DNA from: Adiantum capillus-veneris
Taxonomy: Eukaryota > Streptophyta > Polypodiopsida > Polypodiales > Pteridaceae
Assembly: GCA_014529385.2 (NCBI GenBank)
Contig: CM043953.1
Location: 94,303,842-94,367,841, forward strand
Length of the DNA: 64,000 nucleotides
Reading direction: 5' to 3'
Positions 22,062 through 33,062 of this stretch are shown here, piece by piece. The notes under the pieces were generated by a model. The model saw only the letters and a list, made by a program, of their open reading frames with translations. It was not told the origin of the DNA and did not search any database. Both the position numbers and the translations under genes were made by a program. Every line of letters starts with the position of its first letter. The first letter of the stretch is position 1.

Positions 22062-23197
22062 TGTTAGGAGCTTTGTGGAAGAAGTGATTGCACATATGTA
22101 CATACACATGCATGGTGCATCGAATAGAGGATTGCCCATTTTCTAGGGCCAGGTGGTTACGTGGGGCCCACATGTGTATAGGTAGGATAGCGTGTACATA
22201 GTACATTGATTTTCATTGTCACCAGTATCAGTGTGTTCTTTCTATAATAATGAGGAGTTGGTAGAGCGTAAAAATTCTCGAGGAAGCTATTAGCGGGCCA
22301 ATGCCATGAGATAAGCAGGTGCGTCAAGTGACATCCAGTGGCGTCAGGAGGTCGAATGGGATCAAGACTTGCACGTGGATAAGTACGGACACAACGTGAA
22401 TGTTTTCTTGTGATGATTATGCAAAAAGGTCATCATGAGCAGTGTATTTGGGGGCCACTTCATGTGATTGCGGGATGCTTTGTTGGAAAAAGTTGAGTGC
22501 CAGGTGTGCGGATGGATGTAGCAGGGTGACAAAAAATGCACAATGTGGCCATTTTTTGGCCTGTTCGGGGCCCGTTTGAGGTCAATAAAAAGGCCAAAGG
22601 TGCCCAAGGGATAAAGTGAAGTGTGGAAACTGAAAAACCTAAGAAAGAAACCAGAAAAGTGTGGATAAAAGAGGAGGAACAGCCGCAACTAAGTTTTTGC
22701 TATTTTTGGAGCCTATTTTGGCCGTAAACTGCTCATCCGAGGTCAGATTTGAGCACTTTGATATTCTAAACTGGGGGTTTGGGTCGTTTCGGATGCAATG
22801 GTGCTGTCCATTTTTCCAAATTCTTCACTTTTTCTTGCTATTTTGGCTGTGTAAGTTTCTCCTGTGCGAAGCCTCTGTTCAAATGTGATTGTATCTGGCA
22901 AATTTCATCCATATTGTGTGAGCTATTTGCCCCATTGGTGTTGGCCCAAGCTCAATTGTGTCTAAACATCAGAAATTCTACTCTTTTGAGCTGAGTTTTT
23001 TGGGTGTATGTGTGTGTGTCTCTATGTTGAGTGGGCAAATGTATAGTCTCTTTCCTCTCACTCCATCGGTGTGTTCCCTGTCTCGGCCAGGTGGGTTGTG
23101 TAAGACGAGTGGTGACCTATAGTGTGTGTGTGTATTATCCCAAGAGTATGTGTTGGGTGATCATAGAGGTGTTGTGTGTATTTCCATCCCACTCACA
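22062..23197 (+). repeat. 3' LTR of element D
   Basis: 1136 bases, TGTTAGGAGC...ACTCACA. It aligns end to end with 54873-56000 in inverted orientation, including the run around the GTGTGT tract and the words CATGCATGGTGCATCGAAT and CTCGGCCAGGTGGGTTGTG. Confidence 0.85.
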
Positions 23198-24140
23198 CCG
23201 CCTTGCTTCACTCTCACCACCTCACGTCCACTTTGTTGCATCAACTTCACAATGCTTCACCTTTTCAATCCGTTTTTGTGTGCAAAAAAGGCCTCTTTTT
23301 ATAGGCCAAATTAAAAGGGATGCCCTCTCTCATGAGGGGTAGCCGTGTGTAGCCGCCCTTGTGTAGACAAGTCCAAGTTGAATTCTCCCATGTGCCCATG
23401 TGTGGCCGCCCTTGAGAAGATAAGTCCAATTTGAAATCGAACACCGGCCATTGAATTCAGGCCACTAGCCACTGTCCATTGACTGTCGGCCATCGGCCAC
23501 CCGACCACCCGACCTTCCGAGCACTTTTTGACAGTCGTCAACCATAATGTTTCGGTGAAAAGGAATATTCTGACAATCCGGGGAGTTATTTTTTCTTCAC
23601 GCACGATGGCTTCTCTTGATAACGGGGGTCTTACAAATGTGCACATTAGGGAAAATTTGGACTCACAAAGGGGTCTTATAAGGAGTTTGACTTCCTCTCT
23701 CATGTCCAAAACGGCATGCAGTAAATTTTTGCAAATTGACTCTAAACTTGGCGAGGATTTGACAGTTAGAATGTACTCTTCAAGCTCTTTTTATTGATAT
23801 ATAGCATGCCATGAGATTCCTCATATTTTGAAAGATTCTATTTTTGATTCTCTTGTGATGTGACAACTCCGTCTAGAATCTAGAGAATCAAAAATAGAAT
23901 CTTTCAAAATATGAAGAATCTTGTGGCGTGCTATATATCAATAGAAAGAGCTTGAAGAGTAGATTCTAACTGCCAAATCTCCGCCAAGTTTAGAGTTGAT
24001 TTGCAAAAATTTTATCGCACGCCCGTTTTGGACATGAGAGAGGAAGTCAAACTCCTTATAAGGCCCCTTTGTGAGTCCAAATTTTCCCTAATGTTTCTAA
24101 CACAGAAAATTACAAGATAAATCAGGCTCCATACTTAACA
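23198..24140. repeat. Second half of solo LTR X, carrying a foldback insert
   Basis: 23198-23640 and 24095-24140 match the copia C LTR at about 45650-46223 (shared words CTCTCATGAG, TTGTGTAGACAA, ATAACGGGGGCCTTA-like, AGGCTCCATACTTAA). It ends ...CTTAACA at 24140, followed by ACAGA (24141-24145). The other half lies at 56001-56229, followed there by TCTGT, the complement of ACAGA, so both edges carry the same target duplication. Confidence 0.75.
23643..24094. repeat. Foldback: ~210-bp near-perfect inverted repeat with a 29-base loop
   Basis: The left arm 23643-23852 (starting ACATTAGGGAAAATTTGG) is the reverse complement of 23882-24094 with only a few mismatches. The loop is 23853-23881. The related LTR at 46170-46200 lacks it, so the ~450 bases were inserted into LTR X as a unit. 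It could be a foldback/MITE transposon. No ORF is present. Confidence 0.9.
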
Positions 24141-24221
24141 ACAGACTCCATCATGTTTCAAATTTAAATGATAGTGTTTTAGAGTGTTCATAATCAATTA
24201 TGCATAGATCCGTATGGTAAT
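24141..24221 (+). pseudogene. Helitron Rep/helicase fragment left of Copia-1
   Basis: Matches the minus-strand Helitron coding at 56690-56615. It continues at 33063 after the Copia-1 insertion; a related uninterrupted sequence reads straight through near 56615. Confidence 0.7.
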
Positions 24222-24448
24222 TGTTGGAATTAGGGTTGCAGAGAAACACACACAACTTGGAGAAGACAAAGGAAGCTCAAGGCATACAATAGAGAGTGTG
24301 TTACTTAGTGTGCTATAGAAAGATAGATAGCCCTAGAGTGATGGGCGTATATGCAATGCTCGGGCGAAAAACCCTCCTAAAGAGGGAAAAAATGCCCCGG
24401 CGGTCCTAGTGTGTTCACACACATCACTACCACATGTATATGGTAACA
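24222..24448 (-). repeat. 3' LTR of Copia-1
   Basis: 227 bases, TGTTGGAATT...GGTAACA on the plus strand. Nearly identical to 32832-33057 with a handful of differences. The plus-strand tract AATTCCCCCTAG at 24449-24460 is the polypurine tract (CTAGGGGGAATT on the element strand). Confidence 0.93.
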
Positions 24449-24523
24449 AATTCCCCCTAGAGTGATGTGGTGAACGAGAGCTGGCACATGAGTAAAGGGA
24501 AGTGCCATGCCCTAAGGACATGA

Positions 24524-25850
24524 TCAATCCACAAAGGGGAGTAAGCCCAAAGCTTTGCGGAAAGCTTCAAGCTTCTCACGAGACAATGCCTTTGTGAAAA
24601 GATCTGCAAGGTTGTCTTGTGTTGGCACATAAGCCAAGCTGATCTCTCCTACTGAGAGTCTCTTCATGACATGGTGGTAATGCACCTCAATGTGCTTTGT
24701 GCAAGCATGAAAAATTGGGTTCCTCGCAACTGCCAATTCACTATGACTGTCAGTGTAGATAATGTTGGTAGTGTCCTGTCCAACACCCAAATCAGCCATA
24801 AGGCGTCTGAGCCATACACACTCAACCATAGCTGTGAAGACTGCCTTGTACTCAGCCTCACAACTCGAAGTGGCCACAGTAGGTTGCTTCTTTCTCAACC
24901 ATGATATACATGAACTGCCAAGCATGAAACAAAAACCACTTGTGGACACTCGCGTGTCAAAACAACCAGCCCAATCTGAGTCCGAAAAAGCATGTAAGTC
25001 TGGCGGCAATGATCCCCCCTTGGGATAAAACAAGCCAAGATGTAAAGTGCCACTAAGGTAGCGGAAAATCCTCTTCACAACCTTCCAATGTTTAGACCCT
25101 GGGCTATGCATAAATCTGTTGACTTGTGAGCCTGCAAACTGAATATCTAACCTCGTGTTGCATGCATAAATGAGGCAGCCAACAACAGTTTGATAAAGAG
25201 TGACATCAGCAGGATCTCCAGCATCATGTAGACTCAACTTCAAACCTGTTTCCATGGGAGTGGCAATAGGTTTGCAATCCTCAAGTACAAACTTACATAG
25301 CAATGTCTCTATGTAACTTTTCTTACGCAAGGCAATACCACCATCACACTGCTTAAACTGTATACCCAAGTAATGATGCAACAGCCCCAAATATTTGATC
25401 TTGAAAGTAGCATTCAAATCAGCCTTAAATTCAGCAATATGTCTCTCATTTGGTCGAGTGATTAGCAAATCATTCACATAAAGAACCACAATAAGAAGTA
25501 CATCACCCTCACGCTTTACATACAATGTGCTTTCTGTTGGACTGTTACAAAAGCCTCGTTTGAACAAATGAGTGTCAACTTTCTCATACAAAGCATGAGG
25601 AGATTGCTTCAACCCATACAAAGCCTTCTTACATCTGCACACTTTTTCCTCTTGTCCTTTTATGACAAAACTGCGAGGTTGCGTTACATAAACTTCCTCA
25701 AATATGTCACCATTCAAGAAAGCAGTAACAATGTCTGATTGATGTACATCCCAAGAAAAATGAGCTGCCAATCCACATAGAAAACGCACAGTATTCATAC
25801 GAAAAGTGGGAGCAAAGGTCTCTTCATAATCTATGCCTTTTTGCTGTGCA
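24524..25850 (-). pseudogene. Copia-1 reverse transcriptase and RNase H, C-terminal part
   Basis: Starts after the Copia-2 insert at YAQQKGIDYEETFAP and runs to a stop at 24524. Motifs: WDVHQSDIVTAFLNGDIFEE, CKKALYGLKQSPHALYEK, VVLYVNDLLI, then the RNase H side with SDSDWAGCFDTRVSTSGFC, SSCEAEYKAVFTA and CTKHIEVHYHHV. The catalytic YVDD is YVND, so polymerase activity would be lost even without the other breaks. The preceding part (IENDTWTL..., KARLVAKG) lies at 30170-29584 beyond Copia-2. Confidence 0.9.
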
Positions 25851-25855
25851 TAACC

Positions 25856-26046
25856 TGAAGGGGATCGGAGAGCACCACAGACGGAGAGTGAGAGAGAGAA
25901 GGAGACACACGACCCACAAATATGAGTGGGGAGACTCAAAAGAGTGAGAAACCCCCTATACACTTATGCTATGTATAAGGTATACAAGTCAGTGGGCGCC
26001 CAGACTCGAGGCGGCCGGGCAAGGCACACGCGCCTATACCCCAACA
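25856..26046 (-). repeat. 3' LTR of Copia-2
   Basis: TGAAGGGGATCG...CCCCAACA on the plus strand, matching 29388-29578. The next bases, ACCTCCCACTT, give the purine tract AAGTGGGAGGT on the element strand. Confidence 0.93.
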
Positions 26047-26224
26047 ACCTCCCACTTAAAGGCGGCTGTGCCTTTAAGCAAGAGAACCTAGTCTAAAGAC
26101 TACAAAGGGAGAGAGAGAACCGCTCTCAACCGATGCCCACTGGCTGGCTATGATCATGTGCTTCCGGCTGTTCTGCTCCCGTGTAAGTCCATACACCACC
26201 AGACGTACCACACACGTACTGCAA

Positions 26225-26661
26225 TTATGTACGCAATACCTGCATATCTCCCTCGTGCACTATGCCATCATCAGTCAACAAACGACTCACAACCCCAACT
26301 GCAAATGCTCCAACTGCAGCTGCGATATCCAGTCTCAAGATCAGCATCTTATACATGAGACCACCGAATGCCGATGCAATGCTAGCGGGCCTTGCTAGCT
26401 CTATGGAGCATGTATCAACATATATATCCCTCGCAATAGGCATCTCTGATTGACAAGGCGTGTCAGCCACATGCATCTCCTGACTGTCTGCGCAAAAGAT
26501 GCATCAACCTGTCGTAAAACCTCAGAGCAAACCAACTGCTCTAGGTGTCTGCTGGAAGACATATCCTGCACAACTATATCTCCATGCTCACTGTCGAGCA
26601 TAGAAAGGAAGGACTGCATAATCGCTGACATCTCAGCCTCCTCTGCAATTATCCACTGCAA
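26225..26661 (-). pseudogene. Copia-2 short RT/RNase H remnant
   Basis: The 26476-26225 frame holds LDIAAAVGAFAVGVVSRLLT followed by GIVHEGDMQVL. Copia RTs normally read RPDIAYAVGVVSRYM at this place; here an AVGAF unit appears doubled. The upstream part (26661-26401) has no recognised domain. The same doubled word occurs in Copia-3 (41303-41512). Confidence 0.6.
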
Positions 26662-26853
26662 ACATGACCACTCAATCTGCTGTTACTCACTAGAGCTCTC
26701 ATGCTCTAACTCCTTATGCATAGACTCTTTCACAACGTCCTTCTGTCATGACTCAGTAGAGCAAGACCGCTCTACCTGTCTATCCTGCATATAAGTATCT
26801 CGCACAACTGTGTCTCTACTTTGCTCAGTCACTAGCAAAGCATGCATGTCTGA

Positions 26854-27380
26854 CTATGTCACCTCTCTGTGTGAATGCTCAAGTCGTGCCCCAACTATGT
26901 GCACAACGAGCTCACTACTCTGCACTCCATGCAAAGCACCCTGCAACCTATGAGGAAAAGAGACTGTCCGGGTCTCTCGCTCTCTGCATGGCTGTAACAA
27001 GATTGAGACTCGACTATCTCGCACCAGTACTACGTGCAATGGGTACCATGTGCCAACCCTAGCACCTCTCACAATCACTAGCGAACCCAAATGCAATGCA
27101 AAAGATCGCTCAAGCAGCGATACCCGACATCCACTATCCCGTAACTGTCTGACTGAGATCAAATCCCGTCTCAGATCTAGCACATAACGCACATGACGCA
27201 GGGTAAATCTCATACCACTGGGCAAGGACAAACATACCTCTCCTGCACCCTCAATGTCATACACAACACCATCAGCCATGTGCACACAACCAAGTCTCCC
27301 ACTAGAAAACGTGTTAAATCACTCACGATACGACGTGACATGGAAAGTAGCATCTGAATCTAGTAACCAATGTGAAGACA
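26854..27380 (-). pseudogene. Copia-2 protease region
   Basis: LLDSDATFHVTS (about 27370-27330) is the copia protease motif DSGA changed to DSDA. After a stop near 27318, HMADGVVYDIEGAGEV and LRHVRYVLDLRRDLISVRQL follow, the usual protease-to-pre-integrase stretch. The H-H-C-C region and integrase core that should follow are absent. Confidence 0.8.
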
Positions 27381-27480
27381 TTGTGCGACATAAGATCGTC
27401 TGAAGACAAGCTAGATGTAAATGTGACATCGCCGTCACAAGCATACTCAGTAACCACCATACTGATCTCACTAGCATGTG

Positions 27481-27961
27481 TCATGCCAAATCTGTATCAC
27501 GCATCTGTCGCCTCCGTTGTCTCAAATGCCTGAAACATCGACGCCTAATGTGCCCTCTATGTCCACAATGCCAACATGTCAAGTCTCTATGCCGTCGAGA
27601 CTTGCGTGTGGGACCAATCTCTCCCATGGACATAGAAGTGGGACTAGACTCCCTTGTAGACATGGATGTTGCGTACATAGCATGTAAACTTTGCCATAAA
27701 GCATGAGCTGTAGTCTCCCTCGAGACCAGCCAGTAAACAGACTCAACCAGATGCAAACGAATCGTAGACATGGCTAACTCATCAAGATCCTGCCAATCAT
27801 CATCACGCATAGACTTGGGCTTCACCGATAAACCATGCAAGGGCTTATCCTGCCCCAAATTCGCCAATGCAACAAGCATATGCTCCTTCCAAGCAACAAA
27901 ATCTGCACCATCAAACTATGTTAGACCGCAACGCTGGAAGTCAAATGAAAAATCAGCCATA
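27481..27961 (-). pseudogene. Copia-2 gag
   Basis: Begins with ATG at 27961 (MADFSFDFQRCGL), one stop near 27918, then WKEHMLVALANLGQDKPLHG and HALWQSLHAMYATSM of the copia gag (UBN2) domain, and a CWHCGHRGHIRRRC zinc knuckle (about 27565-27525). The knuckle is intact. Confidence 0.82.
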
Positions 27962-29387
27962 ATGCTCGCAAAAGAACAACCAACAATGAGTAGCAAATGT
28001 CAACCAAATCAGCCCTAAACTGGCTCGACTCACATCAACAAAAGTCTGCAAATATGGCTCAAAACCTGATGCAAAATTGCACCAATAACCGTGCAAAACC
28101 TTGCAAAAACTCACAAGTCAATATGACTCGAATCCGACTACCTAGCTCGTAGACACACAAGCATACATCACAATGTTCACTCCTGTGAGTGTGCCAAGAT
28201 AATTGTACGCCTCTCAAACCGTGAGCTAATCACCAAGCCCACACTGTGCGGATCGATGCATACACACGTACAAATCTCCCACCTGCAGAGAACACCGCAC
28301 TCAAATGCTGAGTGCAACCCGCAATCTCTACCTAGATCGCATAAATGATGCACATAAAACTCCTGGGAAAATTTCGCTAGAGTTTCGACGCACAATGGCT
28401 ATCAACACAAAATAACCATTGTCCTGCAAGCTCAATACAATGAGCAATCAATGCGCATCAAACTACACTCAACATACATGCATAAAATCTGCAAACCTGT
28501 GTCCAACAAATGCTCACAAAGAGTACCACATGTGACCATACATGTCATCCACAACCAACCTCTGCACTTGCTCACAAGATCTACTGCTCACCACATAAGC
28601 ATACATAGAGCATTACCCGCTCAAAGACCATGTATGCAAGCCACAACACTGCAGAAGAACCACTCAACTGCAACTGGCAACACCTGTGGGAGTACTAGAC
28701 TCAACCTGTACATGGGAGTCAAAGCCGATCTTGTAACACCTGCAAATGTGCCTGCTACTACCTGCAGTGTGCACGGGTAAGCTGTCTGCAGCAAAGAAAA
28801 CAACAGAGCCCAAAACTGTCCTAAAAAACAGTCTCTGTGTTTTTTTATTTCAGACCCACCTGCACTCTGAATCAAAAAAAAATTCCTTCTACAAAGTCGT
28901 AAAGCTTGAAGCCAGCTCCGTTTTGAACCAAAAAGTTTTGGAATTAGAGCTTTGTAGCTCAAGTTATGAGCAAAACAGTAGACTGCTGTCAAACTGCCAA
29001 AAACTGAACGACTTTCTTCTGTGCTTCTTTGAGCTCATAGAAAGGCTCAAACTCACTGCCCAACTCGATGCGTGAGATGAATGTATCAATATCACAATGC
29101 TTCCATGTCTATGGAAGCTCCAAGCTCCAACCTGTCGTCGATGTAGCCGTTGCAAAGCTTGCTGAGAAGAGGGAAGATGCTGTACACAGTGGGCTGATCT
29201 GTAGAGGAACTGTGGACTGATCTGTGATCACTAGGAAGCTCCTGAGAGCTCTCCTGCAAGCCTCTGTATGGCTGTCCACAAGCCTCCTCTATTTCTTTGC
29301 TTAGATCTGTGACCTTTCCGCCATAGCCGACGAGTTCATCGCGAAGCCGTCCATCTACGCTCTCACACCTGTCGCTTTGATACCAAT
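27962..29387 (-). other. Untranslated leader of Copia-2
   Basis: About 1.4 kb between gag and the 5' LTR without a supportable ORF. Next to the LTR the minus strand reads TTGGTATCAAAGCGACAGG (29386-29368), a slightly altered Met-tRNA primer site. This leader is unusually long for a copia element with 191-base LTRs. Confidence 0.65.
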
Positions 29388-29578
29388 TGAAGGGGATCGA
29401 AGAGCACCACAGACGGAGAGTGAGAGATTGAAGGAGACACACGACACACATATATGGGTGGGGAGACTCAAAAGAGTGAGCAGCCCCCTATACACTTATG
29501 CTATGTATAAGGTATACAAGTCAATGGGCGCCCAGACTCTGGGCGGCCGGGCAAGGCACAGGCGCCTATACCCCAACA
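29388..29578 (-). repeat. 5' LTR of Copia-2
   Basis: 191 bases, the partner of 25856-26046, followed on the plus strand by the TAACC duplication. Confidence 0.93.
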
Positions 29579-29583
29579 TAACC

Positions 29584-30203
29584 CTTTGCAACAAGTCGAG
29601 CCTTATGGCGATCGATCTCACCACCCGGCTTGCGTTTCAAGTTGTAAACCCACTTCGTACCAATGGCCTTTTTGCCAGGAGGAAAACACATAAAGTCCAT
29701 GTGTCATTTTCTATAAGTGCATCATATTCTGATTGCATGGCAGCCATCCAATTTTTTGAATTTTGTGCTTCATCAAAAGACAGAGTCTCCTCAACATCAT
29801 GTAAGCTAGACACAGCCAAAGCATAACAATCTGATGCATAAGATGCATGTCAAGAGCCTGAACGAGTACTACTAGACAAAGTTGCATCCAATTTACTATC
29901 ACGCAAAGTGTGCACCAGCCATTTTGGCATACCTCTAGCCTGGTCATTTTCAGCCCTTTCCTCATCAAGTACATCATGTACATCTGCATTAGTTATAGGC
30001 TGATCTGCAAAATTTTCAAAAACCCCCATAGGCTGTATATTTGCCTCATTGGAACTTACATTCGTATTTCCACCACTGAAAAGAGGCAACAAAGTGTCAT
30101 AAATGTTCTGTGAGCTTACATTACTGTCTCTAGTACATGACAGCAAGGGCTGAACAAAATCTTCCACAAACACTACATCCCGTGAAACTAGAATACGTTT
30201 TGT
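29584..30203 (-). pseudogene. Copia-1 RT N-terminal part and integrase-RT linker
   Basis: Reads ILVSRDVVFVEDF, an acidic/polar linker, then SFDEAQNSKNWMAAMQSEYD and LIENDTWTL, the standard entry to copia RT. Damage: a stop at about 30201-30203 just before, one near 29850, and a frame change near 29700. The KARLVAKG end abuts the right TSD of Copia-2. Confidence 0.8.
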
Positions 30204-32509
30204 TTACGGATGATACAACCTGTAACCTTTGCTTTCAACACTATAACCAACAAAAATACATTTGACAGCCTTATCATCCAATTTTCTGCGCTGTGTTTGT
30301 GGCACCAAAGCATATGCCAAACAACCAAAAACCCGCATATTCTCAATAGAAGGCTTTCTATCATGCCATGCTTCATATGGAGTAATAGACTGCAAAGCTT
30401 TCGTAGGACACCTGTTTAGTACATAAGTGGCACACATGATGGCCTCAAGCCAAAAGGAATGCGGCAAAGCTTGACTTTTGACCATACATTGTGCCATTTT
30501 TATAAGTGACCTGTTTTTCCTCTCAGCAACACCATTTTGCTGAGGTGTATAAGGCACTGTACATTGGTGTTTTATCCCACGACTAGCTAGAAATGCATTG
30601 AATTCATGAGACATATACTCCCCCCTTCGATCGGAACAGAGGGTGCCCATAGTACATTTCGAGACATTTTCAGCGATAGCCAGAAATGGTTTGAAGCACA
30701 TAAAAACTTCGGACTTCGCTTTAAGCGCAAATACCCATGCATGCCTAGAGTAATCATCAATGAAAGTCATGAAGTACAGGTAATTGCCCAGGGACGGAGT
30801 TTGCATGGGCCCAGAAACATCACTATGCACAAGCTGCAATCTGCTTGTGGCCCAAACTGAACCATCCTTTGGAAACTTAGAACGCTGCATCTTACCCAAA
30901 ATACAGCCTTCACAAACATGTTTGATAGGTGCTTCAAGAGGTGGCAAAGAAGCAACCATATCAGATTTCTGCAAACGCAGCAAACTGGAAAAATTCAGAT
31001 GAGCAAAACGTGCATGCCAAAGTTTTGCATCTGAAATAGCCCTTGAATCTACAACAGCATTTGCAAAGTTTTGTCCACACTTGTCATACAAAGTAAGCTT
31101 ATACAGCCCACGGCACAAAAGGCCAGATGCAACAATTTCATCACCAAAACTAAGATCATGAATTGTACATCCTACATCCACAAATTTGACTACAAGTCCA
31201 AGTCTAGCAAGTGCAGATACAGACAAGAGATTCTTCTTGATCCCACATACATAAAGTGCATCAACAAGTGTGAAGGAACTGCCATTTGCAACAGTAAGCA
31301 CAATCTTTCCAACTCCCTGAATCGGATAAGAGGCATTGTTGGCACAAGTGACTGAATTCCCATGAGGGACAGACTCGAGAGAGGTGAACAATTCACGATG
31401 TGAGGTAATGTGCTTTGTAGCACCACTATCGAAATACCACACATGTGAATTTGCAACAACTGACAAGCATGCATCATGGACAATAGGATTGTAAGTGCAC
31501 TCTGCACTAAAAGCCCATTCTGCATCAACATCAGCATTACAACCTCCTTTTACAGAAGACTCAGCAATGGCTGCATTTAAAGTGGAACCAACATTTGCAG
31601 TGGAACCACCCTCTTTCTTCTTAGCCTCTTTGGCCTTCAACTTAGGACACGACTTGGTTAAGTGATCATTAGCTTTACAATAATGGCAACGCATTTTCTT
31701 TTTGCCCTTATCACTAGAATTGCCAGACAAAGTGTTGCCAGTAGAAGCAGTGGGAACAGAAGTTTTGCCACTCGCAGCAGAACCATAAGAAGTGGCTGCA
31801 TTGCTGTTACCACCCTTTCTTTGAGAAGAAATAAAAGCCTGTTCAACTGCACACTGTCTAGTCCTGTTTTTTCTGGAAAGTGACTCTTGCAATAGCAATG
31901 TGCATAATGCATCAAACTTGACAACTTCTGGATTTCCTTGGGTTATAAGTCTCCAAGTACTAGCAAAAGTCTGGTAAGAATCTGGTAAGGCATCAAGAAC
32001 AGTCTGCACAAGGGAACTTTCTAAAATGACTTCACCTGCAAAAATAAGTTGCTCATTGATATCCTTGACACTAGCAAGGAAAGTGTCCTTATCACCTTCC
32101 TCATGCATAATCTTCGACTCCAGCTCTTCACGCAGCAAAGCAATTTTAGCCTCATTGCGACTTGCATAAAATCCCAAGCCTGTTTTGCAGAGTTTTCTAA
32201 ACGAATGTGGGGAACAATGGTGTGCTTCACAGACAACACAATCAATGCATGAGCATGCGCATCCTTTACATCCCAACGAGATTGTTCTGTCGTAGGCAAA
32301 ACAACTCTAATAGCAGCAAGACCTGCAACATCCTCAACATCGCCTGCATCCTCAAAACCAGGACGTACATCAATGCCCTGCACAATATTCCAGACGCCCT
32401 TTGACACAAGGACGTGTTGCATCATATAAGCCCACATAGGGTAATTGTCCCCATCCAACCTGTCCTCAGCAGCAAACATCTTGAAGACATATGTGTTGTT
32501 GTCAGCCAT
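30204..32509 (-). pseudogene. Copia-1 gag, protease and integrase
   Basis: Gag starts with ATG at 32509 (MADNNTYVFKMF, DGDNYPMWAYMMQHVL). After a frame change near 32170 a long open frame continues to 30204: CHYCKANDHLTKSC zinc knuckle (about 31690), protease WYFDSGATKHIT (about 31440), pre-integrase LWHARFAHLNF and CEGC, then the integrase core LVHSDVSGPM, FIDDYSRHAWVF, CSDRRGEYMS and QQNGVAERKNRSL. All three acidic residues of the integrase and the protease DSGA are intact. It ends at a stop within LYHP-(K). A close relative should be able to encode active enzymes. Confidence 0.92.
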
Positions 32510-32831
32510 GGTAAATGCTGCACCTGATGTGAAAACTGCCCAAAAATAGGAGAAGTGGAGCGGGAACAACACGTGCTAAATAGCACAAACCGTAGAAGAC
32601 TAAAAGGAAAGGCATCTGTTATGCAAAAAATGACACTAACAAAAATTCTGCACAAAATGAAGACATTGCCTGTGCAGACCTGCCTATAGTGGAAACGGAA
32701 GCCGAAATGATCCCGAATCAGAAATCCGCAAACGCTCGCCAAACCTCACTGTAATCGGAGAAAGTGAGCAGGCGTGTGCTGGAGCAGCTGGGGACTAAGC
32801 CTGGGAGGACATAACTTGCTCTGATACCAAT

Positions 32832-33057
32832 TGTTGGAATTAGGGTTGCAAAGAAAGACACACAGCTTGGAGAAGACAAAGGAGCTCAAGGAACACAATG
32901 GAGAGTGTGTTACTTAGTGTGCTATAGAAAGATAGATAGCCCTAGAGTGATGGGTGTATATACAATGCTCGGGGGAAAAAACTTCCTAAAGAGGGAAAAA
33001 ATGCCCCGGCGGTCCTAGTGTGCTCACACACATCACTACCACATGTATATGGTAACA
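32832..33057 (-). repeat. 5' LTR of Copia-1 and adjoining primer site
   Basis: 226 bases, the partner of 24222-24448. Immediately inside, the minus strand reads TTGGTATCAGAGCAAGTTATG (about 32830-32812), complementary to initiator Met tRNA, the usual copia primer. Confidence 0.92.
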
Positions 33058-33062
33058 ATAAT

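Larger units (their letters stand above)
17064..23197 (+). mobile_element. Gypsy element D (Tat-type, dual RNase H), lacking its 5' LTR
   Basis: Order: gag, zinc knuckle, protease, RT (internally deleted), RNase H, a second archaeal-type RNase H, integrase, PPT, 3' LTR. The second RNase H between RT-RNase H and integrase is the hallmark of the plant Tat lineage. Stops and frame changes occur in every domain. The 5' LTR is absent to the left, but a same-family LTR with PBS lies inverted at 54850-56000. The 3' LTR ends at 23197 next to LTR X, with CCGCC following. Confidence 0.8.
25856..29578 (-). mobile_element. Copia-2: small deletion-derivative copia nested in Copia-1
   Basis: LTRs 25856-26046 and 29388-29578, both 191 bases, with a perfect 5-base target duplication TAACC (25851-25855 and 29579-29583). 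Removing the element and one TAACC joins KARLVAKG to YAQQKG of Copia-1 in frame. Inside there is only gag, zinc knuckle, protease/pre-integrase start and a short RT tail; integrase and nearly all of RT are missing. Total 3.7 kb, so it cannot move alone. The LTRs differ at roughly a dozen sites by eye. Confidence 0.92.
24222..33057 (-). mobile_element. Copia-1: complete Ty1/copia element with both LTRs
   Basis: LTRs are 24222-24448 and 32832-33057, flanked by GTAAT (24217-24221) and ATAAT (33058-33062), a 5-base target duplication with one later change. The minus strand holds, in order, PBS, gag, protease, integrase, RT and RNase H, the Ty1/copia order. Lesions: frame change in gag near 32170, stop at about 30203 after integrase, stop near 29850, frame change near 29700, the Copia-2 insertion at 25856-29578, and the RT motif YVDD changed to YVND. 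Inserted into a Helitron gene. Confidence 0.92.

Noticed and set aside
22362-23797. ORFs on both strands in the LTR of D and in LTR X
   Set aside because: They lie in LTRs and foldback arms and are not conserved as frames in the second copies.
28177-29451. ORFs in the leader of Copia-2
   Set aside because: No domain and no counterpart in Copia-3; treated as untranslated leader.
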